From assembly GCA_010015675.1 (NCBI GenBank), contig ML976977.1, positions 2,025,739 through 2,089,738 on the forward strand: DNA of 64,000 nucleotides, written 5' to 3'. A program made the translations under genes and the position numbers. Positions 1 through 9,764 of the stretch are shown here, in pieces. Position 1 is the stretch's first letter, and each line of letters begins with the position of its first letter. Origin of the DNA: Byssothecium circinans. Lineage: Eukaryota; Ascomycota; Dothideomycetes; Pleosporales; Massarinaceae. Below the pieces are notes generated by a model. It was not told where the DNA came from. It saw only the letters and a list, made by a program, of their open reading frames with translations, and did no database searches.

Positions 1-618
1 TCTGAGTGCGATCCATCTCTCCGCGAGGAGCCGCAATATACGCTGGGGAAGGTCAAGCAGATATTCCAGCACGCGAGGACGTGCAAGACGAGAGGGCGCG
101 ATGAGAATGCCTAGTGTCAGGTTGTGATCCAGCCGCTAGTGGAGCTGGCACTGGAGCTCTCTGGCAACGGCAAGCTGCTGTTGCAAAGCGTGTATGAAAC
201 CCCCCACCATCTCTTCTCAATCGAATACACGATTGACATGTTCAGACAAACCTAGGCTATCTAACCTGGTTACCTCTCCACCGACTCTAAAACTGGAAGG
301 CGTCTTGACCGAAAGGCCGGCTTTACCCTCTCGTACTTGCACGAAACGTCCGACCTCGCCGCTCTTTACGCGCTCTTACTGCCTCGAAACTCTGCCGTCA
401 GTCATGTATCGGTCGCTTTTACCAAGACTACGGCCCTCTTTAGCAGCATTGAGGTCAAGCCGGCGGATGGCGACAAGTCGGAGGCAGAATACCAGCTTAG
501 CATATTCATGGGTGCAAGCCTGCGGAAGAAGGCGGAGCTTGCTCGGATGGCCGGAATGTCGGACACCGCATCGGCACTGATCGAGCCCGCCTTTGTAGTA
601 GCGGGCCATGAGTGGTAC

Positions 619-3610
619 TAGACTTGTCAACAATCAACTCGAACCCAATTACTTGATTGAGTTGATTGAGTTTATCAACTCAACTCAACTCAATTCGAGA
701 GCCGCTCAAACTCAACTCAACTCAATCAGAGAGGCTCAAGTTGATTGAGTTGATTGAGCTGATTGAGTTCAAATTAAGTTCGTGATAGAGGCTAGGTGGA
801 GAAATGCCAGGTAGTCACGTAGAGTCACTCTATTAGCTAATTAATAGTTAAGCTAGTCCTTAATAGGTAGCCCTAGCAAGAGACGCACTTAGAAGCTTAT
901 TAACGCGTTAACTATCACTATTTTATATTAACTATACTACTTACCTACGCCTTAATCGCTAGATATAAACTAGAACCTTAAGAAAGCCTTTAAAGACTAA
1001 GTCCAGCTTACAAACTATAAGAAATAGCGCCTAAAACCCGCTTCTCTACGCGCCGAACCTAACGATGAATTGACTACTGATACAGATGCCCAAGCCCATA
1101 TAGCAGTGGATAACGACGATGATTTAACGTGGGAGGGCCTTGAATGGATAAGAGTGCCTCATCTATAGAAGAGAGCTTATGAACATGGCCAAGGCAGCAG
1201 GCTAAGCTAGATATATTAATACGGCTAGCTAGTTTAGCATTAATAGCAAGAAAAGAAGTTCTAGCTCTGCAAGTACTACCATTAACATAAGAAAACTAGT
1301 AGTAAGTTTAACGTTTATTAATTAATAAGCTTAGTAGCCGCCTATTTATAGTAGAACGTCCGCGGCTATAGCATTAGTAAGGAAGGTAAAATTAAATTAA
1401 ATTTACTACTAGGGTAGTTATTAATCCTCGCAGCTATATAGTCTAATAGGGTTTAGGTCTCTTAAGAAGTTACTAACGCGCTAGCTAGCGCCTTCTCTAA
1501 GGTGTGATTTAAAGAAGCTGTTAAAGACTAGGTAATTACTAATAACTAGTCGTTACGCGTTATTAAGAGACTAGAGTTTTAAGTAATAATTAAAGCTACT
1601 AATCCTATAGTAGAAGTAAGCCTCTAGTAGAGTTATAATAGTCTCTAAAATACTATCCTCTATAAGTATAAGTCTTATATCCCTACTATTATTAATTTCT
1701 TAAAGTAATTGCGTTTACTTATATATATAAGTTTTAATAATTAGACGTTAACTAGAGGTAAGTGAGCGCTTACTAGGATATGTATACACCACCTAGGCTT
1801 AAGCGGAGGCGTATTAGACTACCTTATTGGCCTGCTAGAGCTCTACGGCAAGCACTCAGGTAGGAACCTCGCGTTAGTCGTCCAAGCGACGCTTAAGATG
1901 TTTAAAATTAGTAAAAAGTAACTAGGTTACTTTATACTTAATAACGCTATAAATAATGATTTAGTAATTAACGCGCTATTAGAGGAGTATAACTTCTACG
2001 CGCCCTATTATTAGCTACGCTATACGTGCTACATCATTAACCTAGCCGCTTAAACAGTTATATAGGGCAAGGATAAAGAGGCGTTTAAAAATAATAAGGA
2101 AAACTTAGATAAGGAGGAGAAGCTTATAGAGGAGTAGTAGAAACACGGCCCTATTAGAGTGTTATTTAACATTATCTTATTAATATGTATACTATAATCC
2201 TAATAGCTCCTTAAGCGCTTCTAAATTAAAGAGGTAAAGCGTCTTAAGAAGTAAGGCTTTAGGCTAAAAGAGCTTATTAAGCCTGTTAAGACTCACTAGA
2301 ACTCCTATCACGCCTGCTTTAAGCGCGCGGCTAAGCTAGCAGGGCCTATTAACGCGTATATTAATTTCCGTGCGTAGGACTATAGAGCTAAGACTGCCTC
2401 GTGGCGAAGAGAGCCATTAACTAAGAGACCTAAGCTAAGGCTCTTTATTACTAAGAGAGGTTTTACTACAAAGGACTAGGTGATGATTACTAAGCACATT
2501 AAACTACTCACGCCCTTTAAGGAGGTAACAAGGTAGCTGTAGGGTAAGACTAAAGTTAGCAACTATAGAGCTATCTAGGAGGTTATCATCACCTTTAAGT
2601 TCCTGCTTAATAAGCTTAAATAGATGAAGGAGCGCCTTACTAAAGTAGACTATATAGCTAAAGACGTGCCTAAGGACTACTTAATAACTAACGTTAACGC
2701 CGCATATAAGAAGCTCTTAGAGTACTATAATAAGCTTAACGCGTCCCTAGTCTACTACGCCGTAATAATCCTCCATCTAACGTACAAACACTATCTTAAT
2801 AGCGCTTAGAGGGTCCCTAATAACTAGGACGAGGTAGAGAAGAGCCCTTATCTATAGCAGGACTAGCTACCAAGTAACCATCAGGCCTTCCTAGCGCTCT
2901 AGAAATCATACAAGGATTAAATAGCCATTAAGGCTGCTAACGTGCAGGGCGATGAAGGCAATTAACGGCCTGCTAAGCGCCATAAAGTTAACGCTGGAGG
3001 CAGCCAGGCAGCCTTCCTTAATAGTTTAATGCAGGCTACTATTAAACAGAAGGAGTAGACGCTTAACAACGAGTTTAAACTATAGAAAAAGGAGCCTCCT
3101 CTTAGCCCTAATAACTTATTAGCCATTAATCCTATTAAGTACTAGCTACTCTAAGAGAATTAATATCCTACTTTAATGAAGCTTACCCTTAACATCTACT
3201 TAATCCTAGCCTTAGTAGCTGATTATAAGAGGACCTTTAGTAAGCTAGGAGATCTACTAGGTACTAGACGACTCTATATAAAGCCTAAGCTCTTCTTAGC
3301 GCTGTAGGCGCTTAAGTCCTAGAAGAGAATAGGCATTAAACGCTCTCCACAAGCCTTGTCTTTGTAAGGAGAGCTCTCTCTTAATAATCTTAATTACCTT
3401 TACGAGAAACTCGGTAACGATCCCTAAGTAATTAAACTTAATTAAGTTAACCCAACTTAACTTAAACGTCTTAAACTTAACTTAACTTAACTTAACTTAG
3501 ACCTTACTAATTACGTTATCAATTAACTCAACTTAACTTGAAGGCCTCTGAATGCAACTCAACTCAATTTTGATGGTTAAATTGAGTTGAGTTGATTGTT
3601 GACAAGTCTA
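619..3610 (+). mobile_element. hAT-superfamily DNA transposon, RIP-degraded, complete ends
   Basis: The element is 2,992 bp. Its ends are a perfect 22-bp terminal inverted repeat (619-640 against 3589-3610, starting TAGACTTGTCAAC), flanked by a perfect 8-bp target duplication AGTGGTAC (611-618 and 3611-3618). Eight-base duplications are the hallmark of hAT elements. Inside both ends are arrays of ACTCA/TTGAG motifs (about 640-780 and 3430-3585). The interior is AT-rich with very many TAG codons. Confidence 0.9.
1090..3330 (+). pseudogene. hAT transposase remnant
   Basis: Translation of the plus strand, read through the stops, gives hAT transposase features. A stretch near 2690-2800 has the YYAVIILHLTYK-type motif that in fungal hAT proteins precedes the conserved Trp-rich segment, and here those Trp positions are TAG. 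The C-terminal dimerisation region near 3190-3290 corresponds to the usual SxPAxSxxxERxFS block but is badly altered. The longest stop-free piece is only 61 codons (2624-2809). There are dozens of in-frame TAG/TAA codons, mostly where Gln or Trp would be expected, so it cannot make a transposase. Boundaries are approximate. Confidence 0.7.
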
Positions 3611-3930
3611 AGTGGTACTTCTATCTCGCGTACCTGCGTCCCAATAATGCGGTTCATGTGCTTGAACACGGATCTTGCTCAACCAACAGCATATCAGGGG
3701 TGTTCAAGACTCTGAGGGTATTGAGGAATGCAGTCGAGTACGGGCTGGAGGGGATAGGAGAAGAGGGATCGGAAGCGAAGGTTGGATACTGGGATGGCGT
3801 CTTAGGACCGGTGCTTGAGAGGTTGGCTGGTGGGGAGGAAGATGCGAAGGGGGATAGAAGTGCTGCGACTTTTGGAGACGAGGCGATATGGATGGGAAGT
3901 GCCGCCGCGTCGCACGTTACTTTTTCATGA

Positions 3931-5220
3931 GGGAAGTCGTAGAGCTCCTAGAAGACGGGCTGAATAGAGACTGGACACCACGATATCTACAGAAGCCAAT
4001 CATAACTTCAAAGTATGCAGGTATGCCCTCGCTTTGTTGGTAGTACCGGATACTGATTTCCAAGCAGACAGTCACAGGCCATTGCTACTGAATTCTTCCT
4101 CTGCGTCTGATGTCTCGGGAAACCCCGCCTCCTCGAACGTGAAGCCAATCTTACGTTCGCCTTATTCTACATGCCACTCGAGGCTTCGAATACCCGCCTG
4201 CGAGCTGCTACCAACCTTGTACGTTTGTATGGCAAGTGAGGACGAAGATAACCCCTCCCCGCACGCAATCTTGATCGACCTAGACCTTTCTATCATGGGA
4301 GGACCGCGAGAAACCGTCAAGGACGCGTGGGAAGATTGGCACGCGAGCGTTCATGGCGATTGGGGCACTTCCACACGCCGAGCTACATTTCCTTAGGCAC
4401 AACCTGGAATCGTTCGAGGAAATTCGCTTTCAAAACTAGGGCTTTGGGATCCTTCGCATATGCTCGTCATCTTATCTTCATCGCTACGATGAAGTATTAA
4501 ATAAGGTTTTTTACAGGATGCTCAGTTTTAGTGTGGTACGTTGTATTGAATACGACAAGTTTTATTTTATCAAGATGACTGTCCTGAAGCAATTCAACTT
4601 TGGATCCTTAGCCGGGAGTGATACACTATCGAACAGTAATTACATTTCCTTTTTGAGAACGCCTTTGCGGAGGCCACGGAAAACAAGAGGACGAAGTCAA
4701 GTGGTTGTTGCATCAATGGTGGCAGGCTTCCCCGTCTCTACTAAAGGCCATATCTAAGAGCTCAATGTGCCCCCTACTATAGATGGAGATGGGTTGCACT
4801 CCAATTCAATGTCTTGTATTGTTTTACGAAGGTGAAGTTCACTCCTCAACTAAGAAATGTCCTCGACTGACTCATGCATGCCATGCTAGGTTGGCTGGTT
4901 GGCTGGTATTGATCTATGTCCTGCAAACATGGCCGAAGGCCTTTATATACATGAGCCTCCCATGGGGCATAATGGACGTGCCAAGCACACAGGGGTGAAG
5001 GCAGTTCTTGTGGTAGCTGCCCCCCTAAGGGGAGGCCTGTCGGCTCCAATCCCCTTCCATGCGAGGATACAAAGGGAATGATACAGTCTGATCCAGAGAG
5101 AGAAAACAGTGCAGTGATGTCGATGGCCGTTGAGCCCTGGGGTGCAGCTTTAAAGAGCCTTCTGTGAAGTGCCCTTCTCGGGATACCATAGTAGCTGTTC
5201 GTCCACAGAAAATCTCAGCT
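3931..5220. other. Intergenic stretch with unrecognised open fragments
   Basis: No gene can be supported here. The strand just after the PD-(D/E)XK pseudogene stays open for about 35 codons in another frame (near 3926-4025). A further open fragment (about 4069-4396, plus) encodes a piece ending in an ILIDLDLSI-like segment. They could be leftovers of one decayed gene joined by a small intron at 4021-4066, but I recognise no family. From 4,400 to 5,220 I see only the 3' flank of the glutathione transferase gene. Confidence 0.4.
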
Positions 5221-6129
5221 CTACTCCCCCGCAGTCTTAGTGTGCGCTTTGATCATAACCTCCCGGAACTCCTCAAAAGACTCGATACCCTTGGGCATAC
5301 CATTTGGCTGCAATCCCTGCTCATCCATCAATTGCACCCTCTTGTCCATGATCTTATTCCAAGCCGGGCGGGCCGTCATGCGCTCATGCCAAGCCTGCAC
5401 GTTGGGGAAACCGTCAAATTTCTTGTCCGGCACGCAGAGGATCAAGCTGTCAATGCGGTCATTCCAGACGGTGAAGGCGAGATCGGCAAAGGTCATCTTA
5501 TCGCCTACAAGCCACTGCTTTCCCTCGAGAGCGCCGTTCAGCACGCTGAGTGTACGCTTGAGCTCGTCGTTGTATCGCTGAATCGCGGAGGGGAGTTTCT
5601 CGGGGTGCAGGACGTTAAACCTACAACGTCGACGTGCGAAGTCAGTGTACGTCACCATGCATATCGTACGGCGGTTTCTTACCAGGCTGCCTGGCCAAAG
5701 TAAGGGCCTTGGCCGCTGATTTGAAACGCGAGCCATTGGTTGCAGAGGTGTTTCTCCTTGAGCGTGTTGTAGCTAAGGACATTCTTGGTGTCGTATTGCT
5801 CGATAATGTATTGGATGATGGCGCCGGTTTCCCAGAGTGTGAGGCCAGTGTTTGGGTCCTCGATGGCTAGTCATGCTTAAGTTCAAAGTACGGTATAGCG
5901 AGCGAATGGAAGACTTACCTGGAGCACGACCGTTGGGGTTGATGTCGGTGAAGGGCTTTTGCTTGACTACGTCGAAGCTGAAGGAATTGAGCTCGTAAGG
6001 CACAGCGAGTTCCTCGAGGATCAGCACGGGCTTCCATGGGTTGGGCCCCGCAGCTGGCGTCGAGTGAGCTTGGTGTTACAAGAGAGAGCTATGGTACTTA
6101 CGGATAATGTGGACCTTGATCGGCTGCAT
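5221..6129 (-). CDS. Glutathione S-transferase, Ure2p-like class, four exons
   Basis: Exons on the minus strand: 6129-6102, 6053-5919, 5866-5683 and 5620-5221, with three introns of 48, 52 and 62 bp, all GT..AG. They encode 248 residues. The N-terminal thioredoxin-like domain (about 1-85) has the PNPWKPVLILEEL stretch and the FTDINPNGRAPAI segment with the cis-proline and the glutathione gamma-glutamyl site. The ETGAIIQYI motif follows and then the alpha-helical C-terminal domain, with QGPYFGQAAWF typical of the Ure2p/YfcG-type fungal GSTs. It should conjugate or reduce with glutathione in the cytosol. The short first exon (9 codons) was chosen because it supplies the starting MQPIKVHI strand and a clean donor. 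It reads away from the F-box-like gene on its upstream side. Substrate cannot be told from sequence. Confidence 0.9.
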
Positions 6130-6828
6130 CTTGGGTAAAGCTGAGACGTGCGAGGTTGAGGCAATGGAAGAAGTGGGAGAGTGGAGCAAAATATAGATAC
6201 TACTCGCGCAAATATGGTGGCTCTGTGCAGAAACGGCGCAGCAGTCAGCAAGCCGCTAGACCCTTGTATGATAATGCAGTTAGCTTCCCGTTTGATCGGG
6301 CATGGTGGTACAGCTAAAGTGACACGCACAGCAGATATGAAACAGATTGACTTTCGAAGGTACGATCGCGTACGAACTGTGCTATTTTCCAGCGGACTCG
6401 CATAAAAAATTCGGCATTTTACACAGTAGTGTAAATCGCACAATGGCGGTAATGACGCAGCTACAATTCGTCAACTTCATCCTATTCACACCCAGTTTTG
6501 CCGGTAAGTTACAAAGACCAAGCCACAAAATTAATGTTAACGCAATCTCTGCCTTCTTGTCCAGATTCGAGTTGTTGACCTTACTTAGCGGATGTTATGT
6601 TTAGAAAATGAGAGACCTACTCAGGTTCTATGAGGAATTGATTGACTATTGCAGCACTGGCTGTTGGTGCGGACTCCTCTTTTCGCTACCAGTAGCATGG
6701 ACGGCGTATCTAGGCGAGGCCACTTTGGCGCAAACTTGCCTCAACAGCCTTGAGATTTAGATTTCAACTGATATTTCCGCTCCAGCATCCACTTCACCAC
6801 GAACACCAAAATCGAAACCCCCGCGAGA
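6130..6828. other. Divergent intergenic region between the GST and F-box-like genes
   Basis: Roughly 700 bp separating two divergently transcribed genes; it must hold both promoters. Open frames here are short and show no protein-like features. No clear operator was seen. Confidence 0.5.
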
Positions 6829-8547
6829 ATGGCGACCTTCAAGCTTCTCCCTAAGCCTGAGGCTACCCTCGAAGGGCTTCCCAACGAGATATGGATTGAG
6901 ATCTGCTCAACCACGATACCTGATCGATTCAGCGACGACCCATTCCCGCCTCCTCGCCACATCCTCTCACGAAAAGATCTGATCAACTTCCGGTATGCAC
7001 ATCCGCGCCGACACCTTCAACTTGGGGATATCTTCCTTCCGAGACTATTTTCGTCCTTGACCTTCATGGCTACGCCGTGGAGTTTGTTGGAACTCCTGGA
7101 CATATCACGGGATGCAATTCTTGGGAAGTATGTACAAGAACTTCGTTTTGGTCGGAAGGTTTTGAATGAGAACCTTCAGGACTCCGACTTCCGAATGGAA
7201 TCCAAATATGAAGATGAGGATATATCAAATTTGGAAGAGGAGTGGCGCAAAGACCGTATCACATCTTACAAGGCCCTCTGCGACCAGCAAGCCACGTTCC
7301 GCCGAAGGAAATGTTACATCGTACTCCTCCAATTAGCCATCCGCAACCTTCGTAATCTCCACACCATCGTCCTAGAAACCGACCACGTTTCTCGTATTTC
7401 CATTCGGAAAGCTATACGCGCACCACCTCTGTCGCCGTTCCACCATAAGTCATTGAAGAGCTTCCGGAACAACAGCTCTCAACCTTCACGGCATACCCGC
7501 TCTCTGTTCAAGCTCCTTCAACCCAAACAGCTTGGAAACACTAGCGCCCTTTCTTCAACCGATTCCGTCGAATGGTGGCAAAAGTACGCTGCGATATGTC
7601 CAACGGAAAGGAACATGAGCTCTTGCTATCTAAGCTTTCAAACGGAGGCATGGGTATCCATCATTGAAGTCCTCGCTCACCCCAACACGCGCCGCCTAAA
7701 CCTGGAATTCGAGCTCGACAGCTACGAGATAACGCAACTCCGCGGCAAACTTCCCAGAACTATCCTCCTGGGAAATATTTTAACTGGAATACGCCTCTTG
7801 GACACTGTACCACACGGACGATCCTTAATCAAAGATTTGACTCTCTTACTTACGGTAGCGTGCAACTCGCTGAAAACATTAGAGATCAAATGGCTTCATC
7901 CAACCCTCCTTTATCTTCCCCTGAATTGCTGGTTTCTTCGACTGCGGTTGCTATCCACGTTGCACCTTTGCTCCATGGTCAAAACCAACGCAGTGATATT
8001 TGTGCTTTTGGATAGCAGCTGGAAGAGTTTGGAGAGTATTTCGTTTACGGAACTCTTACTTGTAAAGGAACGTGGTTGTGAGTTGGACTGGGTCTCTTTG
8101 CTCGTTATGATGTTGCGGATGCCAATGCTGCGATCGCTCAAGTTGTCACGGCTTTTGCAGAGTGAGAATATCGCAATTCGGGCAGGCCTAAAAATTACCC
8201 CGGATTATGACAACATGAGCGTTCCCGAAGGTTCGACGAGCAAAGATGAAGAAGCCACTGGCGCCCTCGTTGCACAGCCCGGTCCTTTGAAAGCCACGAC
8301 TTTATTCTTCATGCAAGAAGCTAAAACGGGGGAGATTGTTAGCCGACTGCAGACCATGTTGGAAAACATTCTATTTGAGATGAAAGCCTCTGTATTTGAC
8401 TGTCACAAGCAAGTGCTCAAAAGGTGCGCGAAGCGGTATAGTGCGCTTAGATTCAATCAGGGTGTGGATGGGAGAACCACCTTGGAAGAGGGAGAAGAGA
8501 AGGAAATTGAAGCACAAGGCGAGTGGCTTCGGTATTCAAAGAAATAA
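6829..8547 (+). CDS. F-box-like domain protein, single exon, 572 aa
   Basis: An uninterrupted frame starts with a start codon in good context (AGAATGGCG). Residues about 14-50 (LEGLPNEIWIEIC ... LINFRYAHP) look like a fungal F-box-like motif: a Leu-Pro-x-Glu-x-xx-x-I helix start, then a conserved Phe-Arg. The rest is an alpha/leucine-rich region without regular repeats that I can define, ending in an acidic lysine-rich tail. F-box proteins bind Skp1 in SCF ubiquitin ligases and bring in a substrate through the C-terminal part; whether this one does so is inference from about 40 residues. An intact 1.7-kb frame with consistent composition supports a real gene. Such proteins are numerous and fast-evolving in filamentous fungi, so no partner can be named. 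Confidence 0.75.
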   Translation: MATFKLLPKPEATLEGLPNEIWIEICSTTIPDRFSDDPFPPPRHILSRKDLINFRYAHPRRHLQLGDIFLPRLFSSLTFMATPWSLLELLDISRDAILGKYVQELRFGRKVLNENLQDSDFRMESKYEDEDISNLEEEWRKDRITSYKALCDQQATFRRRKCYIVLLQLAIRNLRNLHTIVLETDHVSRISIRKAIRAPPLSPFHHKSLKSFRNNSSQPSRHTRSLFKLLQPKQLGNTSALSSTDSVEWWQKYAAICPTERNMSSCYLSFQTEAWVSIIEVLAHPNTRRLNLEFELDSYEITQLRGKLPRTILLGNILTGIRLLDTVPHGRSLIKDLTLLLTVACNSLKTLEIKWLHPTLLYLPLNCWFLRLRLLSTLHLCSMVKTNAVIFVLLDSSWKSLESISFTELLLVKERGCELDWVSLLVMMLRMPMLRSLKLSRLLQSENIAIRAGLKITPDYDNMSVPEGSTSKDEEATGALVAQPGPLKATTLFFMQEAKTGEIVSRLQTMLENILFEMKASVFDCHKQVLKRCAKRYSALRFNQGVDGRTTLEEGEEKEIEAQGEWLRYSKK

Positions 8548-9764
8548 CCATTTTTTTTAAAAGAACTTGCCCAGAGCTTTTTATAAAGACACGTTGGCAT
8601 CATACGATAACTTGTTGTTGGTGTATCTCCGGTGGAGGTTTGGCGATTACAAGAAAGGGTGCAAGAAACAATCTTCCGTTTACGTCATGGCAGGATACCC
8701 TTTTGAGTCTCTTTGATTTTGTGCTTTGACACGATGTATTATGAATTCAACTCAAGTACTACGGTCATGTATAAACGAACCTAGATCTGGAATGCGTGGT
8801 GACTTTTTGTCAGAACAGGGATCTTCGACTAGGTATGTTACATGGTATTTGCCACCCATACTTACAACAAACATCAATGATGTTTTCATAATCGTCTTTG
8901 AGTCTTCAACAAAAGCCCAACCTCAATGAAAGGAGCCGACAGGCGCAGACCTCGTAACCCAGCTCAAGGTCTTACCCCGGATCACGCGATATAGCTAGAA
9001 TTTAGACCCACCGATAAGGTCGTGGACTTGGGATGTGCCTTCTTGCGAACAAGCTTTGCCTTCAAGCTGTTGAATGTGCCAACCATGTGGGTCTGGAACA
9101 AGAGCTTGGCGATAATGACAAAGAGCCGCCTGGCAAATAAGGCGTCATGTTCGAGAGGTAAACCGCCGAGCCGTCAGATGCTAGTTGGACAAGATGACGT
9201 CGTATGCGTGGTGGTGCCGAGTTCCGTTGAGGTTGAGTCTTGGTTCTGGAAAAGACCAGATGATAGGCGGAGCCGCTAGAAGCGAAGCTAGCCTAGCGCG
9301 GCCAAGAGCGGAATGCCAAGCGGCATCCGCCGTTGTCGCCACCCGCTCTCATGCCCAACATTCACCCCTCCAGCTCGCACGAGCTACCCCACTGTCATCA
9401 TTCCGCAACATTGCATAGCATTCTTGCATTGGTATCAACACGTTCGAGATGTGAATGACCAGTCTTCTACCGTTATCCAATCCTCCAACCCTTCTCAACA
9501 AACCATGGAAGTTATGTGCGCCAAAGTTACCTAACGTTGGGGCTTTTTTGTGCGAATTCAGCGTGCGGTGACGTCCGGGTGTTTCCCACCCAGTCCCAAG
9601 ATAGTGCACATACCGCCAAGCAGAGGAATACCTCCAAATCTTGGCCTTCGCCATGCCAGTTCCCACCTCTGTCCCCACCATGTGCTTAAAAGGCTTGATG
9701 GCCCCGGGTTTGGGTTGCTTGTCTGTACAGCTCTTCTTACTGCAAATTCGCCCATCCATCCACC
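8548..9764. other. Intergenic region upstream of the sodium ATPase gene
   Basis: About 1.2 kb with no supportable gene; open frames on both strands are short and overlap one another. The proximal 470 bp contain repeated GCCAAG hexamers, described separately. Confidence 0.5.
9301..9645. promoter_or_regulatory. Cluster of PacC-type GCCAAG hexamers upstream of the Ena ATPase
   Basis: GCCAAG occurs at 9301-9306, 9315-9320 and 9615-9620 on the plus strand and, as CTTGGC, at 9640-9645. GCCARG is the known core target of PacC/Rim101, the fungal alkaline-pH regulator, and Ena-type ATPase genes are classic PacC-dependent genes. That these copies are functional is inference. Confidence 0.4.

Larger units (their letters stand above)
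1..3930 (+). pseudogene. PD-(D/E)XK nuclease-like protein gene, split by a hAT transposon and carrying three stops
   Basis: One reading frame (frame 1) runs from the window edge to 618 and resumes at 3619 once the transposon and one target-site copy are removed; the join is exactly in frame (...GHEWY / FYLAYLRP...). The 5' end lies outside the window. The part around 440-500 contains an SIEVKP stretch, the E-x-K core of the PD-(D/E)XK fold, followed by a conserved acidic/aromatic region, which resembles the large fungal PD-(D/E)XK nuclease-like family of unknown role. Three in-frame stops lie at 112-114 (TAG), 253-255 (TAG) and 262-264 (TAA). All are reachable from TGG, CAG or CAA by a single C-to-T change on one strand, as RIP would make. 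The tail after the insertion ends at 3930 and is rich in Gly, Glu and Ala. The gene is dead both by insertion and by nonsense. The family call is from motif recognition; the break and frame are seen directly. Confidence 0.75.
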
